Shown here in pieces: positions 11,727 to 22,548 of a stretch of DNA of 64,000 nt (position 1 is its first letter; every line of letters starts with the position of its first letter). The notes beneath the pieces are model-generated. The model saw nothing but the letters and a program-made list of their open reading frames with translations. It searched no databases and had not been told where the DNA came from. Where the stretch lies: the NCBI GenBank assembly GCA_030248295.1, contig JASANH010000938.1:620001-684000 (forward strand), given 5' to 3'. The DNA is from Mesodorylaimus sp. YZB2_4. Its lineage: Eukaryota; Nematoda; Enoplea; Dorylaimida; Dorylaimidae. The translations under genes were made by a program, and so were the position numbers.

Positions 11727-14279
11727 ATGGCGGGCGATGAAGAGCTGTACGAAGTGGAGTCCATTTTGGACATGCGTACGGTGAATAACGTGAAAGAATA
11801 TTTGGTTCGCTGGGTGGGTTGGGCGCCAGAATACGACACGTGGGAGCCGGAAGAGAATTTTATAAGTTGCAGCGATTTGATAGAAAAGTTTCACAGCACT
11901 CGTCAAAGTGCTGAGGGTGAAAAAAGTACAAAAGAATCGAGTAGCACAGACAAAGAAAGCAAGCAGGTCGATGCTAGTGTCAGTCGTGACGTGGAGACCG
12001 TACCTTCGAAAGATGACCTTTCTAAAGCGGCCACTTCGCCAACGACTCCTGCCAAACTTGATCAAAATGATCGATCGATCGATTCGCCAGGAAATGATGT
12101 TTCGGAGACGAGTATGAGTATGGAGATGGATCAGAATGACGAATCAGTCGATTCTGTCGGCGCTAATAAGTCGGAGTCGTCGACGACAAGAAAACGACCT
12201 CGGCAGCAGAAGAAATACTGGGAAATCATACCTGGCACGGCCAGCACGTTGAGGGACCCGTTTTGGAAAAATTTGGAAGAAGGAAAAGTGGATCTTGGAG
12301 ACGGCGGATTATATGAAAGGGTCAAACGGTGCAGACGAAGTCAAGATGCGGACACTACGCGATCACTATCGATCACGCCAAGGACACGTCCGAAAGGAAC
12401 TAAAACGAAGGAAACAAGCGGCTTGGGAAAAACGGGAAAGAAAACAAAAAAGAAAACCAAGATAATTGATTCAAGGAATGAAGCGGTATCGATTAATCGA
12501 ATGGATAATAACGACGCGGACGAAAATCATTCTTCCAAAGAATTATCGACCGCAGATTCGTCGCGTGATGATCAGGAATTAATTAAAACTAAGAGTGCTC
12601 GGGTATCGAACGGGTCCGAATCAGAACCAGCACCCGATGTCGAATCATCGGTTCAAACTACGGCGAATGCTGATTTGGCGTTGGAAAGCAAAGCGGGCGA
12701 TGAGTCAAAAGACGAGATCAAAAAACTTGTTCATGTGATCAAAGATGTTGTCATCGATGAAAAAAAACAAAGGACTGCATCGAAAGAGGCAACGGCGATC
12801 ATTGACGATGAATCTGGTAAAGATTCCAAAGGTAAGGAGTCCATGCAATCAGTTGGATCCAATTGCGAGAGTCCCGAGTCGATTCAATTATCGCCGACGT
12901 CAATATCATCTGTGTTTTCAGCAAGTGGTCAGTGGCGACCTATGAAACAGAATCAAAAAATGGAAGAATCGAAATTGGTTATCGACGAGCCGAGAAACCG
13001 CGATGCGAGTGAAATCTCCAAAACTGTCTCCTCGAGCGTCGAAATCTTGAATCGTGCACCTAAGAATCGATCGGCAGTGTTACCAACGATCGGATCGATT
13101 CCTCGTTTATCCTCAACCGATTCTGGTACCACTAATGGATCCGTGTCTCGTTCGGCTGCGTCATTCCAAAGCGCTAAGCGTTCGTCGTCCAGCGAAGCTG
13201 AACCGAGCAAAATATCGATTCCTGATCTCCCATTGCCTTTAATGACCAACCTGTCAGTTAGTTCCTTTTTCAAAGCAGAATTACGTCAAATGCCGTCACA
13301 AAATAGTCATGGACGATCGATTACAGCTTTATCGCAACTCGAACAGGCTTGTTGCAAGGGCGACGTGGAATTAGTTCGTCAAGCGTTGGCATCGAAAAAT
13401 CGTTCGCAGTCGCCTGGCATCGATGTAAATGGACGCAATGCAGTTTCAGGCAATCCGATTTTGATGCAAGTTTGTCTTCTGACCTGCGATGCTGCTCATA
13501 AATTGGATGACATTATTGATTTATTGGCATCGAATGGTGCCAATTTGAATGCGAGAAATGATTCGGGCGACACGGCATTGACCATGGCGATAAGTCGGAA
13601 TCAGGCGTGCAAAGTTACTAAATTATTATCCCTGGGTGCTGCTATTAATTTACCAAATCGATTGGGCGAGACGCCGTTGATGTTAGCCTGTAAGAGAAAT
13701 TTTGCGAGTATCGTTTTTCGGCTGTTGGAATTCGGAGCTGATTTTAATGCCCAATCGCGCGATGGAAAGACGGCGTTGGACTTTGCTAAAGAAGCTGCAA
13801 CGACGAGTGGGAATGCGTGCGAGATGGGATTACGAGAGCGATCTGATCGGATCGTGCACATGTACGATCAAGCCTTACGATTGGTCGTACCGCCTGAAAA
13901 ATTTCAAATTTTGCGTTCATTATTTCCGCTACATTGCTACGCCTTGAATGAAAGTAACGCATTTCGCATTGTCTTTTGTTCTGACGAGTTGCCGAATGAG
14001 CCTACTCCAGAAATGATGTACATATTGGGCATCGCCAAAGGCCGATTCATGTCCAGCCATCAAATCGATGTTCGATTTTGGGGATCAACGCCGGTCAAAA
14101 CTGTGGTTTTAAATGATGTGGAACAAACTTCAATCACGAACGATGGCAAGTTCTTATATTCGATGTGGCCGATCAGAAAAGGCTTGAATGACTTGGTGAT
14201 AACTTGCAACACGGACTGTAAACAGTCTCAGCATAAACTGCTTATCCATGCCTTTGCTTTACGTGTATTGAGAATGTGA
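11727..14279 (+). CDS. M-phase phosphoprotein 8-like chromodomain/ankyrin protein (single exon)
   Basis: Predicted reader of methylated histone H3K9. In vertebrates MPHOSPH8 is the chromodomain subunit of the HUSH silencing complex. The protein has 850 residues, starting at the ATG at 11727 (GCTCGACGATGG context); the upstream GTG extension is not needed. Residues 8-60 form a chromodomain with the aromatic cage pattern YEVESILDMR, YLVRWVGW and DTWEPEENF. Residues 60-520 are low-complexity, rich in Ser/Thr/Lys/Glu, with basic clusters such as GKKTKKKTK. Residues 530-695 hold ankyrin repeats (NARNDSGDTALTMAI, NLPNRLGETPLMLACKR, NAQSRDGKTALDFAKEA). Residues 700-850 resemble the MPP8 C-terminal domain (PLHCYALNES, IYSFSP-like LYSMWPIRKGLNDL). 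The complete gene is intronless while its neighbours are intron-rich, so it may descend from a retrocopy. Domain order matches MPHOSPH8; orthology needs a tree. Confidence 0.85.
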   Translation: MAGDEELYEVESILDMRTVNNVKEYLVRWVGWAPEYDTWEPEENFISCSDLIEKFHSTRQSAEGEKSTKESSSTDKESKQVDASVSRDVETVPSKDDLSKAATSPTTPAKLDQNDRSIDSPGNDVSETSMSMEMDQNDESVDSVGANKSESSTTRKRPRQQKKYWEIIPGTASTLRDPFWKNLEEGKVDLGDGGLYERVKRCRRSQDADTTRSLSITPRTRPKGTKTKETSGLGKTGKKTKKKTKIIDSRNEAVSINRMDNNDADENHSSKELSTADSSRDDQELIKTKSARVSNGSESEPAPDVESSVQTTANADLALESKAGDESKDEIKKLVHVIKDVVIDEKKQRTASKEATAIIDDESGKDSKGKESMQSVGSNCESPESIQLSPTSISSVFSASGQWRPMKQNQKMEESKLVIDEPRNRDASEISKTVSSSVEILNRAPKNRSAVLPTIGSIPRLSSTDSGTTNGSVSRSAASFQSAKRSSSSEAEPSKISIPDLPLPLMTNLSVSSFFKAELRQMPSQNSHGRSITALSQLEQACCKGDVELVRQALASKNRSQSPGIDVNGRNAVSGNPILMQVCLLTCDAAHKLDDIIDLLASNGANLNARNDSGDTALTMAISRNQACKVTKLLSLGAAINLPNRLGETPLMLACKRNFASIVFRLLEFGADFNAQSRDGKTALDFAKEAATTSGNACEMGLRERSDRIVHMYDQALRLVVPPEKFQILRSLFPLHCYALNESNAFRIVFCSDELPNEPTPEMMYILGIAKGRFMSSHQIDVRFWGSTPVKTVVLNDVEQTSITNDGKFLYSMWPIRKGLNDLVITCNTDCKQSQHKLLIHAFALRVLRM

Positions 14280-14519
14280 GAAACCTCTTCCCCAGGCTAC
14301 CATTTTCGTTTCCTTTTTTTGAAGCTGAGGGATATAACTAAACCATAAATTTTTTACGATTGGTGGTCGGTTTGATACGAGCGAGTGTGGCTGCATGCAC
14401 TACCTGGTTTTGGTGGAAGGGCGGCCTGAGAGTGATGTTCGGGATGGACCCCGGCCCTGCGACTGAGGGGAGATGAGTATCCTGTGCAGTCGTGTCCTTT
14501 CAGAATCTCGTCCTCGATC

Positions 14520-16499
14520 ATGTCGTATAAGAGAAAGCAGGATGACGAGTCGGGGTCGTCCTCATCGGACGAGCCTTCGCCGCCCAAAAAGAAGCCAGCG
14601 AGTGTGGGACGCTGGCAGGGCGGCCTGCGGGCAGCAATGACCGACCCGAATGCCATAGTGCTGGAAGATGAGCGTGTGGTGGTGGTCAAGGACAAGTACC
14701 CCAAGGTGAGGAGTGTGGTGGACTGGGTGCGGGCTGTGAGCGTGCTGTATTCCAGGCACGATATCATTTTCTGGTCATGCCCAAGGAGAAACTCGACGGG
14801 CTTCATCAGTTGACGAGAAAACACGTGGACTTGCTGGAACGAATGAAAGAGGCGGGCCGGGATGTGGCGTCGGAGTGAGTGTCTGCGGTGGTACTGTAGA
14901 GGCTGTGCTGCGTTCATCACCTGCAATCCTGCTCGAGGGTGAACACATTACTCACGAAATGATACACCTGGCCGCATTGCGGGAGAAGTGATTGTTGAAG
15001 GTCAAGGGTGACCATCCCGTGGGTCGCCTTGCGGGTGTCTCATGTGACCCCCCCCCCCCCTCATGGCACCTTGTAGAAGTCTTAACCCGCCTATGGATCG
15101 AAGGTATCTGTGAGAGGGGTCTACAGTCTTCCGTCCTATCAGCTAATGCCTTAGACTGACCAACACAGGCTATGGTGCTAGCACACTGCGATACATACAG
15201 TTTGTGGCAGTTGCATCCAGGTGGTGGGTGATACAGTACGCTGCAGGCAAAGTGGAAAAGGTGGTTGAAACATCAAACCAATAGCAGGGCTCTCTGCTGG
15301 GGAGAGTGCTGATCTCCAGCAAGAATCGACCGAAATGAATCGAATCTGGGTTGACCTGATCGGAATTTTGAATTTCCGCCAAAATATCTTTTTCTTTAGG
15401 CTACAATATCCTTCAGCCCCTCCCCGCCTGACTACGGGTGTTTTTTATCAACGAAAGAAAGTACATTACGCCAGAAAACAGAGCAGGCAAAATACAAGAT
15501 TAGGTTGGCTCGGCTTGGTGGCCTCACACACGGGTCGGTCGATGCTGGCCGAGCCTAGGGATGCTAGAAGCAATGACCAAAAGTACTCTTTTTGCAGCAA
15601 CGGAGAGCTGGCTCAGTTCCGATTCGGATTTCACGCGAGGCCAAGTATGACGTAAGGGCCCATATTAGCTTTGCGCTGATTCCGCATTTCCCAAGTATCC
15701 TTGTGGGATGAACGTCCAGGACTCATTTGAGGTGGTCATATTATGCATTGCGATAACAGGGACCATGGCTAAATACTCGATTATTCTTATGTATTCTTAG
15801 AATACTTAAGTATATAGCCATGACAGGGACCACAAACACGTTCACCAGTGACTGCACAGGACCTTTCCAGGGCACTGAGGTATCAACCAGATCGCGGTGT
15901 GTCATAGCCCTGATCTGCATGTACTGGAGTGGTGTGGAACTGCAGTAGACACCTTGAATCCTCTGTGGGAATTGCTGTCTCCCATCTATGGCTGGCCCTG
16001 GGGAGAGGTAAAGCTAGGAGTTCTGTCTGGAGGGGACAGATCTGTGGGTTTTATATGACGCCCTGTATTTTACAGTCAACTGCACATGCACGTGATCAGT
16101 CAAGATTTCGATTCGCCATGTTTGAAGACGAAGAAGCACTGGAACTCCTTTACGACAGCTTTCTTCCGAAACATTGATGGTAGGCGAGTTGAACTGGAAG
16201 ACGATGGTCGTAACATGGCACAGATTGGCTGTCCTTTTGTAGATGTTCTCAACGAGCTGAAGGAAAATGGCAAGATCGCACCTGCAAATGCCAGCCAATG
16301 TGAAGCCCTGATGAAGCAGCCCTTGAAGTAATTGATGAGTCAATTAGGGGCTGCACTTGTCCCTGGATGCCCGAGGTTGGTGCTCTTGACTGACTGTTTC
16401 CGTTTTAGATGTCACATTTGCAAGGATGAGAAAGTAGTGGCGACCATGCCCAAACTAAAAGAACACTTGAAAAAACACGAAAAGCGGAACCCAGTCTAG
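14520..16499 (+). CDS. APTX: Aprataxin, HIT-type DNA adenylate hydrolase with C-terminal zinc finger (5 exons)
   Basis: Removes AMP from 5' ends left by abortive ligation during single-strand break repair, in nucleus and mitochondria. Exons: 14520-14705, 14756-14874, 15598-15651, 16076-16327 and 16409-16499, giving 233 residues. The N-terminus is a short acidic/basic tail ([20 protein letters not shown]) with PPKKKP as a likely nuclear signal. Then comes the HIT domain: [34 protein letters not shown] and the catalytic [20 protein letters not shown]. The last exon gives the zinc finger [25 protein letters not shown]. The FHA domain of long human aprataxin is absent, so this is a core-only form. 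Two introns (723 and 424 nt) are longer than usual; the 54-nt third exon was found by homology to the HIT strand. Confidence 0.93.
15048..15060 (+). repeat. Poly-C tract (13 C) in aprataxin intron 2
   Basis: A run of 13 cytosines inside the second aprataxin intron, one of several long G or C homopolymers in this window. Confidence 0.85.
15756..15832. repeat. Short palindrome flanked by 10-bp direct repeats (aprataxin intron 3)
   Basis: The direct repeat ACAGGGACCA occurs at 15756-15765 and 15823-15832. Between them lie 57 bp that begin TGGCTAAATA and end TATAGCCATG, so the ends are inverted (ATGGCTA/TAGCCAT). The centre, ATTCTTATGTATTCTTAGAATA, is also partly self-complementary. It resembles a miniature insertion with a target duplication and shares its outermost bases with the palindrome at 23749-23788. 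Confidence 0.6.
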
Positions 16500-17188
16500 C
16501 GGTTGTGGTTGGTGTTATGTATGATGCACTTATGAAATGGAAGGGGGAGAATGCGTGAAAGACGTGTTGGAGTAGGAGATACTCGGCGTTTTGGTTTGCA
16601 CTGCCGAAAAGACGTATAGGTTAAACGGGGCGACTGCTATCAGCAGCACCAGTTGGGCGCACTGGACCAAGTGGTTGGCAGTTGGCAGTTGGCATTAGCA
16701 TTTCTCGTCCAAACGGCGCCACCAACCTGCCATAGTCAGACGTCGAGCGGAGAAAGTTTTTCGTTAATGAGCGCCAAACGTCGACCAACCGAGCAAACGG
16801 CCCCGACGTCGGCAATAAAACAATAAAACTTCCAACAGGCGCGTGCCTGTGCCCGAGATGATCAATGGCGATAGGAGGGTGCTCTCATCCCGAGGGCCCC
16901 TTCCCCCAATGCTTGTGTTTACAGGTACAGCCAGCGCCCGTGCACCTTACCACGGCGGCACCTGTCGGCTCCGATCACACTGTGCTTTTAAAGGGGCCGG
17001 ATATGCCTGGCGGCCTGTTGTCGAAAGCCCTTTTGCCCCGACCTCCAATTGGCCACTCGCAAGCCCCGCCCTCCAACTCGGCAACATTCCCCGCGGCGGC
17101 GGCTTTTAGTTGGCACAAGCTTCGATGAAAAGTTTCGGCAAGTCGAATCTGTTTTTCGGTCAGTTGTTCGAACTTGGCTCACTTCGGT
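16500..17188. other. Intergenic, aprataxin to Snail
   Basis: About 690 bp that should contain the aprataxin 3' end and the Snail promoter and 5' leader. GC-rich from 16840, with GGCGGCGGC near 17091. A tandem TTGGCAG occurs near 16674-16690. Possible untranslated or missed upstream exons of the zinc-finger gene lie here; I could not support one. Confidence 0.4.
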
Positions 17189-19271
17189 ATGGACGAGCAC
17201 AAGGCCGCGTCCAACAATGGTTCCAAATCTGTGACCAGTTCCAAGAAGAAGTCCATCTTCACAGGCAAGTATGGGCAGCGGGTGTGATGGCCAGGAATGC
17301 CAATGACGCATCGCGTAAGGTGCCCATCCACTGCCGCCCCCAACATGCTTGCTGCCTCACCGAACTTCAAAGTGTTTATGGCAGCGGATTGGGCCGACGA
17401 GTTGAGGACTGAGGAAATTTGGGACTCCATGATCGGACAGCACACGAATCAGGGTTTGTGAGCAGCTTATCACTTGTTATGGGTTGGAGACAGCTCAAGT
17501 TGTGGGGTTTTGAATCCTGAACTGCGGCCTACCTGTTCTCACGTACAATCCTTTGCTCACGATCAGTCAGGCCCTGGATGAGTGACCGATTCAGTTTTCG
17601 GGGCACCCTTGATCCGGGTCCTGGAAGGGCGTGGTGATCCATATCGGTCAGCAGAATCAGAACGGCTGGCGATTCGACCACGCTGACCCTGGATATAGAT
17701 GGCACGGGAGTCCGAGAAAGACTGCTGCACCTGTGGTTAGCGCTATCATTATTTGTGCTCTCGACCCCTGCATTTTAGACGTGGTCCATTTGGCCGGCCT
17801 GACGGATAACAAGGCTAGCGGGCGCGAGGCAGTTCTGGACCTGCGTACCAAGCAGCCTTATCAGCAGCATCGGTCGTCTTCGATGGAATCACCACTGGGC
17901 AGCGGGTTGAATCGCAAACTGTGCTCGTCAGTTTCGTCGCTGCTAGATCGCAGTCCCTCGTTCGCCGCATTCGCATCGCCGTCATTCTTCACCAGCGAGC
18001 CATTCTCGCCATTGTTGCCTCCGCATGCGTTCCACGATTTCTTGCCCGGGGCTATGTTGAGTGCCCAGTCGAATGGCATGCCATTGTGTTGGCCATCGGG
18101 ATACGGCCACGCGGCATCATCTTTCTTGTCACCACTATCATTCAGATCGCAATTTCCGCACTTGTCTTACAATTTGAACGTGCAGGCGGAATCTGGAATC
18201 GGCGCCGATGGTTGCCACGGACAGGGCCAGCCGGCCGGGGTGCATGGAGCAGCCAAGGTACAAACGGTGGGGACTGCGACCGTGAGGGTCAAACAAGCGC
18301 CCAGGTTCCAATGCCCGGACTGCAGCCGAGTCTACTCGACATTCAGCGGATTATCGAAGCATCGGCAGTTCCATTGTGCCGCGCAGATGAAGAGGCAGTT
18401 TGGATGCAAGTTCTGCCAGAAGCATTACACTTCGCTAGGGTAGGTCGGACTGCATTCAGTTGGGTGCCTGGGGGAACAGACAAGCACAGGGTCGATGAAA
18501 GAATAGGGAAGCCATGAAGGTCAAATTTTATGGACTCATACTCAAATTGCGGGCACACCGCAGCTGTCTCCTCTGATAGCCGTCCTTGATCCGATAATGG
18601 CTCCTTGTACGCTGGCGGCTGGATTTTGACCCAACCAGTGGCCGAGAGTCTGAGAGCACCGATACCACTGTCTGCTGAGACTGACTTCCATCTCTGCTCT
18701 TGGAGCACCTCGATGGTGCCATGGCGGTGCTTGGTCGGGTTTGTGGCTCTCCAAACTGGCCTCACGAATAGTACCAGCCTGGTCTCCCACACGGCTCCAC
18801 TTCCAAGGCAAGGCAAAGGAGCTTTTCTAAGTTTTTGTTGTGTTTCAGAGCTCTAAAAATGCACATTCGCACGCACACGCTTCCCTGGTAAGTCAGCCTG
18901 TAGTGACATTAGTGAAGTCTGCTGTACTTTCATATTACGTCCGATTGCAGCAAATGCGAGCTCTGCGGCAAAGCCTTCAGTCGACCATGGCTGCTGCAAG
19001 GCCATGTACGGACTCATACAGGTAGGTCGCGATGCTCACTGATAGTTTCACTGGAATTTCTCAAACTGTGGTTATCGTTGCAGGAGAAAAACCGTTTCGA
19101 TGCGTGCACTGCGGCAGAGCGTTTGCTGATCGTAGCAACTTGCGAGCTCACTTGCAGACCCATTCGGACGTGAAGAAGTATCGATGCGTGTGCTGCCAGA
19201 AAACCTTCTCCAGAATGTCTCTTCTGACAAAACACGAAAGCAATGGCTGTCCGGGTGCACCCCAGAGCTGA
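17189..19271 (+). CDS. Snail-family C2H2 zinc-finger transcription factor (5 fingers)
   Basis: E-box-binding repressor of the Snail/Slug type. The C-terminal exons are firm: 17779-18439, 18849-18887, 18951-19021 and 19084-19271. They encode five fingers: [76 protein letters not shown] and [26 protein letters not shown] marks Snail rather than Scratch. The 5' end is less sure. The best fit is exons 17189-17268 ([18 protein letters not shown]) and 17320-17453 ([19 protein letters not shown]), joined through a 51-nt intron and then a weak GTTTGT donor. Total 390 residues, in frame. A rival model uses a GC donor at 17265 and skips the second exon (344 residues). There is no SNAG repressor motif at the N-terminus. 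VLDLRT near residue 90 could serve as a CtBP-type docking site (inference). Confidence 0.88.
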
Positions 19272-22009
19272 ATCGCCAGCAAGGTTCCCCTGACCTGTTC
19301 TATGCAGCACCTATCATTCTGCCCTGTCATTGCACGAGTATTCATATTTCGGCCTGTAAATCGTCCACTTCCTGTTTGACTTGCCTGCCCCTCCCTCCCC
19401 GTGTAAGGTATGCATTCATATTTGCCTGTGCGTGCCACTCTGCTCTGTCACTCGTTGGAGCCAAGTTTGAAAACAATCTGCGTGAATTGGAGCCTGTTAG
19501 CTGTTTTTATTTACGCCTTCACTTTTGATGGTGTTGTAGGGTGTTCCGTGCTATGATTTCAAGTTTTTCGATGGCATCATGTTCTTGTTGTACAACGAGC
19601 GCTATCCGAGTCGAAAACGATATTTGACCAGGAGAAAGAATTTTCGCAGACTTGCTTTGGCACGAGATTTGGGAAATAAGCTGAGATGTACTAGACGACA
19701 CTTGCTCGTAAACGGAACCTCGGAACATCTTGTTCTCGTGCTGGGGTCAAAATTCGACGAGGCCAACTCGTGTTCCCAAAATATGACCCCGGCTGGAGAT
19801 TGAGAATTTGGTTATAAGCTGGGGCGGCAGGAAATACGATCAGCCGGGAACAGGTTCCGTTCTCGAACTCGTTGACGGGCACGAACAGAAGGGCAGAATC
19901 AAAATGAGGCAAGTGCAACTCGAACGAGGCGAGCGGGTTTTGAAACAGCTGCTCGGGAATCCGTCAACACACACTACTCTTGTAAGACACGACGGATCGA
20001 AATTCGAACTGGTGATACAGGTATTGAGTAGTGCGTACGGTTTATGGTTACCCGGGGATCCGAGTGCCTACCGTAGTCCACTTCCTTCTTCGGAATGAAT
20101 GATGGCCCTATGCACTTGCTACTATTCGCCGGCACCAGTTGTTCACGGCTAGCAATGGAAATGGATGTTGTTTTGCACTGGCTGGAAAATGCACGGTCTT
20201 GAATTATTAGCACCAAACGTTACTCCGAGTTTGCGCTTTTACGTAACGAGCTAAGTGAAAGTAGAACCCGAGCTAGGTCCTCCCCAAGCCATAAAAAGTG
20301 CCCGGTGTGAGAAACGTTTTCTTCGAGTTATGTAACTTACTCGCGCCAGTTAACCCGCATTCCTCAATCTAAGCACACTTTTCATTTCAAAACGAGACTA
20401 AGTGACGGTTACAGTAAGCCAGCGGGGTGCTTTTATGCCTGGGCTTAAGGGACGCGTCACCAGAACTAGGGGCCTGAGTTGGCTCTCTGCTGCTACTGTC
20501 GCAGGTTGCCCTGTGCTTTGTAGCATGAGCGGTACGTCGAATAAGCATACCTAGGATCACAGCCGAGTCGGTCGGGGCAACAAAATAGTTTTACGGCCTT
20601 TGTGTTATTGTTTTGAAAACAGTTTGAGTGGTGAGTGGCGAGTGCGTGCTACCTGGCGCGGCCGTCCAAGCGGACATTCCTCATCACGGCTGGAACGGGG
20701 GATGATGAAACGGGACTGGATGGTGCTTCAGTGTAGCTACTGCTCGTCGGCGCCAGGTGTGCCCATTAAGTCGGGCGTCGGGTGAAGGTGCTAGCGGGTG
20801 AAGGGCCTCGTTAATTGTGGTGCTTGACACCTTCATTAATCTTCAGCTGACCACACGCGCCTGGTCTGCTTTTCGACTATGCAAAATATGGAATGCCAGT
20901 TGCAACTGACGCGTGAAGGTTCTTTTTGTAAACTTGACGCCTCGGCTCGTCCCCGGCTGACTGGCGCCGACAAGTGACACAACAGTTTACACGAGATGCA
21001 CTGGCCAGTTGGTTCTCGGTTCGTGACTCGCAACGATCTCGCGGCCAAATGTTTGCCTACCGGCGACGAGCTCTCGCCTTCTCCCGAACGTCATCCACGC
21101 TCCAGGGCCCATTCAACAAGAATGCGCAGGTAGCTCGTCACTCAAATGAGCAGGTTGATGGCGGGCGAGAAACCATTCGCACCAACTTTCCCCACTCCTA
21201 CTTTTTTCTCTTCAAAACCTTTAACGCCCAGGCGAGTCTTGTTTACACGAGCTGAGAACTAAGAATTAGATATACTCTGCCCGCCAGCCCTTTTTCTGCG
21301 GTTACAGTAGAGAGAGAGTTGTAAGGTTTTCTTTTCGCTTTTTTGAAGTCGAGTAAACAGAGATCGCCGACTCGATTACGGGAAACGTAAGCAGAGCGAA
21401 GTAGTCGGTCGGCACTTCTCATTGACTGCTCTCGAGTGTCAAAAGACGCGCGTCTGTGACTAACCCTTGACTTTAGTACCTCGTTTTTCTCAGCTGTTGG
21501 CAATCCGTTGTGCGAGATACAATGCACGCAATGACTAGAATACTGTACTCGTACATTGAATAGCCTCACTGAATCTATTCTTGGATCGCGTGAACGACAT
21601 GGCTTCGCCGCTTAAACTTCCGCAGAATCATGGATTACTGTAGCTGTGATGGCCGATCAGCATAACCGTGTTGATGGCTTGGAGCCATGTTGGAAATTGA
21701 CCAGCAGCACGTGGTCAGCAGAGGGCAGCGTTGATACCGTAGATCTGTATAACGCTCAGACATCCTGTGCATCAGTCATGTTCAAACTCATAACTCACCA
21801 GACACGGGTATGGGGTGCACATTATTCATGGTCGAGGGGCACATTTATACACAAAATTTCTTACTCAGCTGCGAGTCTCGAACACTCGTCGGTAAGTGAG
21901 CATCCAGCGTGAAGACAAACATATCACCCCCGGCTTTCTCGGCTCAGTCAGTGAGAACTTTACTCCGCCCAATAAAAACACAGACTATCAACGGACCAAC
22001 AAGAAGTGC

Positions 22010-22085
22010 TTTTACATGGCTTACGGGTACGTACACGCCATGCAAGCCATGTAAAACTCTTCTGCACCTACTTGCACAGAAGAGT
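22010..22085. repeat. Two adjacent stem-loops
   Basis: The first hairpin has perfect 13-bp arms, TTTTACATGGCTT at 22010-22022 and its complement at 22044-22056, with a 21-nt loop. The second follows at once with 9-bp arms ACTCTTCTG and CAGAAGAGT around a 12-nt loop. No gene ends nearby, so it is not a simple terminator; it may be a remnant of a small transposon. Confidence 0.6.
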
Positions 22086-22366
22086 CATGCATAGCTGACC
22101 GATTTTTGCCTTTGAAATGAGTTGCTGTCGAGAAACAGGAAGCCTCGTCTCGCCTTTAGTCTCTCATAACTTCTGTCATTTTGATTTCATTGAGTACCTG
22201 AGGAACACACGATCGCACATTCCTTACGCACGCAAAATACCTTCTGTGACTAAGGCTGCACCGTGTAGGGTAACTGTGAGAAATGCACCGGAATAAAGTC
22301 CGAGCTAGAGCTACCGTAATGTATGCGGGCATTCGGTACGAAAATCTGAGATGGGTTCCATTCACC

Positions 22367-22385
22367 GGGGGGGGGGGGGGGGGGG
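22367..22385 (+). repeat. Poly-G tract (19 G, then A and 6 G)
   Basis: Nineteen uninterrupted guanines followed by A and six more, 160-180 bp upstream of the Lys-rich open reading frame. It can form a G-quadruplex; position suggests the promoter or 5' leader of that gene. Confidence 0.85.
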
Positions 22386-22548
22386 AGGGGGGACGAAAAC
22401 CCCAGAGGTTCTTTACACCCGCAGTCCTGTTGCGATTCGATCAACTTTACACTTTACTGCCTAGCGCATGCAATGAACCCATTAGATTGGTCGTCAATTT
22501 ACCCATCTGCAGTGTTCGAGGGTGGTCGGTGGTCGAGAATCGTCCAGA

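Larger units (their letters stand above)
19272..22548. other. Intergenic, Snail to Lys-rich gene
   Basis: 3.3 kb without a supported gene. It contains a pair of adjacent stem-loops (22010-22085) and a G19 tract (22367-22385). The stretch 20400-21600 is moderately GC-rich with no coding likeness in six frames. It probably holds Snail distal regulatory DNA and the promoter of the downstream gene. Confidence 0.5.

Noticed and set aside
17631-17778. Extending the Snail main exon upstream without an intron
   Set aside because: The open frame begins at GTG with no ATG; the acceptor CATTTTAG at 17771-17778 and phase agreement favour splicing.
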